DNA of 64,000 nt from Gemmobacter aquarius (GTDB lineage Bacteria > Pseudomonadota > Alphaproteobacteria > Rhodobacterales > Rhodobacteraceae): assembly GCF_003060865.1 (NCBI RefSeq), contig NZ_CP028918.1:752001-816000 (forward strand), read 5' to 3'. Under the pieces are notes generated by a model. That model did not search any database. It was given only the letters and a program-made list of their open reading frames with translations, and was not told the origin of the DNA. Numbering within the stretch: the stretch's first letter is position 1; each line of letters opens with the position of its first letter. Positions 63,418 through 64,000 of the stretch are shown here, in pieces. A program made the translations under genes and the position numbers.

Positions 63418-63900
63418 TCAAGCGGGAGTGGGCGGGTTGGCCAAAAGGTCGGGGTCGGCGGCGAGGCTTTGGAAGAGGGCGCGCAATTCGGGTTCGGCCA
63501 CCTTGCGCGCGGCCTTGGCCGCATGGAACCATTTGCGGCGGCGTTCCTTGCGTTCGGGGAATTTGGCTGCCAGTTCGTCGACCCGTAGCGGGAAGACGGC
63601 GACCACGCAGGGAAGCGATGAGTCCGGGGTGAGCACCTTGTCATAGCCGTAAAGACCGAGGGGGGAGGGCGCGGCAAGGCCGGTGACGCCCGCTTCTTCC
63701 CACGCTTCGCGGGCGGCAGAGGCTGCGGGGGCCAGCCCGTCGATCGGCCAGCCCTTGGGGATGACCCATCGGCCCGTGTCACGGCTGGTGACCAGCAACA
63801 CTTCGACGTTGCCGCGGTGCATGCGCCAGCAGATCGCGCCATACTGGCTGCGCGGTGCCTGTTCGGCCCCTTCGAAAGTGGTCGTGTTCATCCGTTTCAT
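63418..63900 (-). CDS. Nudix hydrolase
   Basis: The 160-residue protein has a Nudix box: GWPIDGLAPAASAAREAWEE with REAWEEAGV matching REUXEEXGU. The first box glutamate position is leucine (GWPIDGL), as in several diphosphoinositol-polyphosphate-hydrolase-like members. Nudix enzymes cleave nucleoside diphosphate-linked compounds. The substrate is not readable. It is followed on the same strand by the DUF1178 gene after 61 bases. The start could also be the inner ATG at 63891. Confidence 0.85.
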   Translation of the reverse strand: MKRMNTTTFEGAEQAPRSQYGAICWRMHRGNVEVLLVTSRDTGRWVIPKGWPIDGLAPAASAAREAWEEAGVTGLAAPSPLGLYGYDKVLTPDSSLPCVVAVFPLRVDELAAKFPERKERRRKWFHAAKAARKVAEPELRALFQSLAADPDLLANPPTPA

Positions 63901-64000
63901 GGGCCCGATCCTGATCTTTGCGATCTTTGTGCAAAGGGCATGCCTGCTCTGTTACAAATATGCGCCCTGTGCGCCCGATAATCCAGCGCCTAAGGTTGTT

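Overview
The window is a gap-poor, high-GC bacterial chromosome segment. It has short operons, ATGA stop/start overlaps, long antisense shadow frames and a typical alphaproteobacterial gene set: a soxBDAG sarcosine oxidase, dnaG-rpoD, nrdR-ribD, a phaZ/phaC-phaP-phaR polyester locus, hflK-hflC-degP, and a GAAC-N7-GAAC SOS box. Protein style and the intergenic GAGTATTT/CTTCATCC repeat point to the Rhodobacteraceae (Rhodobacter/Paracoccus relatives). Species cannot be told from the sequence alone. No tRNA, rRNA, CRISPR array, prophage or intact insertion sequence was seen.

Layout. 1-459 is the 3' end of a glutamate dehydrogenase gene, followed by about 750 bp with no convincing gene. 1217-2957 holds a TadE-like and a TadG-like Flp-pilus gene; the second is broken by a one-base frameshift. 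3089-8273 is the heterotetrameric sarcosine oxidase operon. 8464-12578 is dnaG-rpoD with a strong terminator. 12706-17129 carries a methyltransferase, nrdR-ribD, gloA (opposite strand), thyA and folA. 17126-17737 is a REP-associated tyrosine transposase between two inverted REP pairs. 17835-21557 has small membrane, thioredoxin-fold and cold-shock proteins and thrS. 21724-23366 has two alpha/beta hydrolases. 23347-27842 is the polyhydroxyalkanoate locus with PhaR-like TGC boxes.

28802-38452 (minus strand) looks like a gamma-glutamylated amine or amino-acid utilisation island: DegT-type aminotransferase, PuuB-like oxidase, PuuA-like ligase, class I amidotransferase, a second glutamine-synthetase-like ligase, and a complete polar amino acid ABC transporter. 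A LysR gene converges on it. 38555-46035 is mostly housekeeping (rlmJ, TerC, pyrG, secG, purA) with small accessory genes. 46115-53292 contains a large acidic uncharacterised protein, thiN, a DMT permease, a sulfotransferase-like protein, sdaA and an exported EF-hand protein. 53595-59678 is rpiA-gor and hflK-hflC-degP. 59924-63900 contains an HD hydrolase, a lipoprotein, an SOS-boxed orphan OB-fold piece of DnaE2, a ferredoxin, a solitary Hint protein, a DUF1178 protein and a Nudix hydrolase.

The most unusual content is non-coding. Two loci (22463-22573 and 59754-59934) each hold four tandem small hairpins. Their arms differ but stay complementary around a constant TGACGCA/TGCGTCA core, and the neighbouring gene takes its TGA stop from that core. 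A third locus (33540-33647) has three longer tandem hairpins. Other leads are a GATGCA direct-repeat motif shared by two distant regions, a cluster of four GANTC sites before rpoD, and the SOS-boxed dnaE2 remnant.
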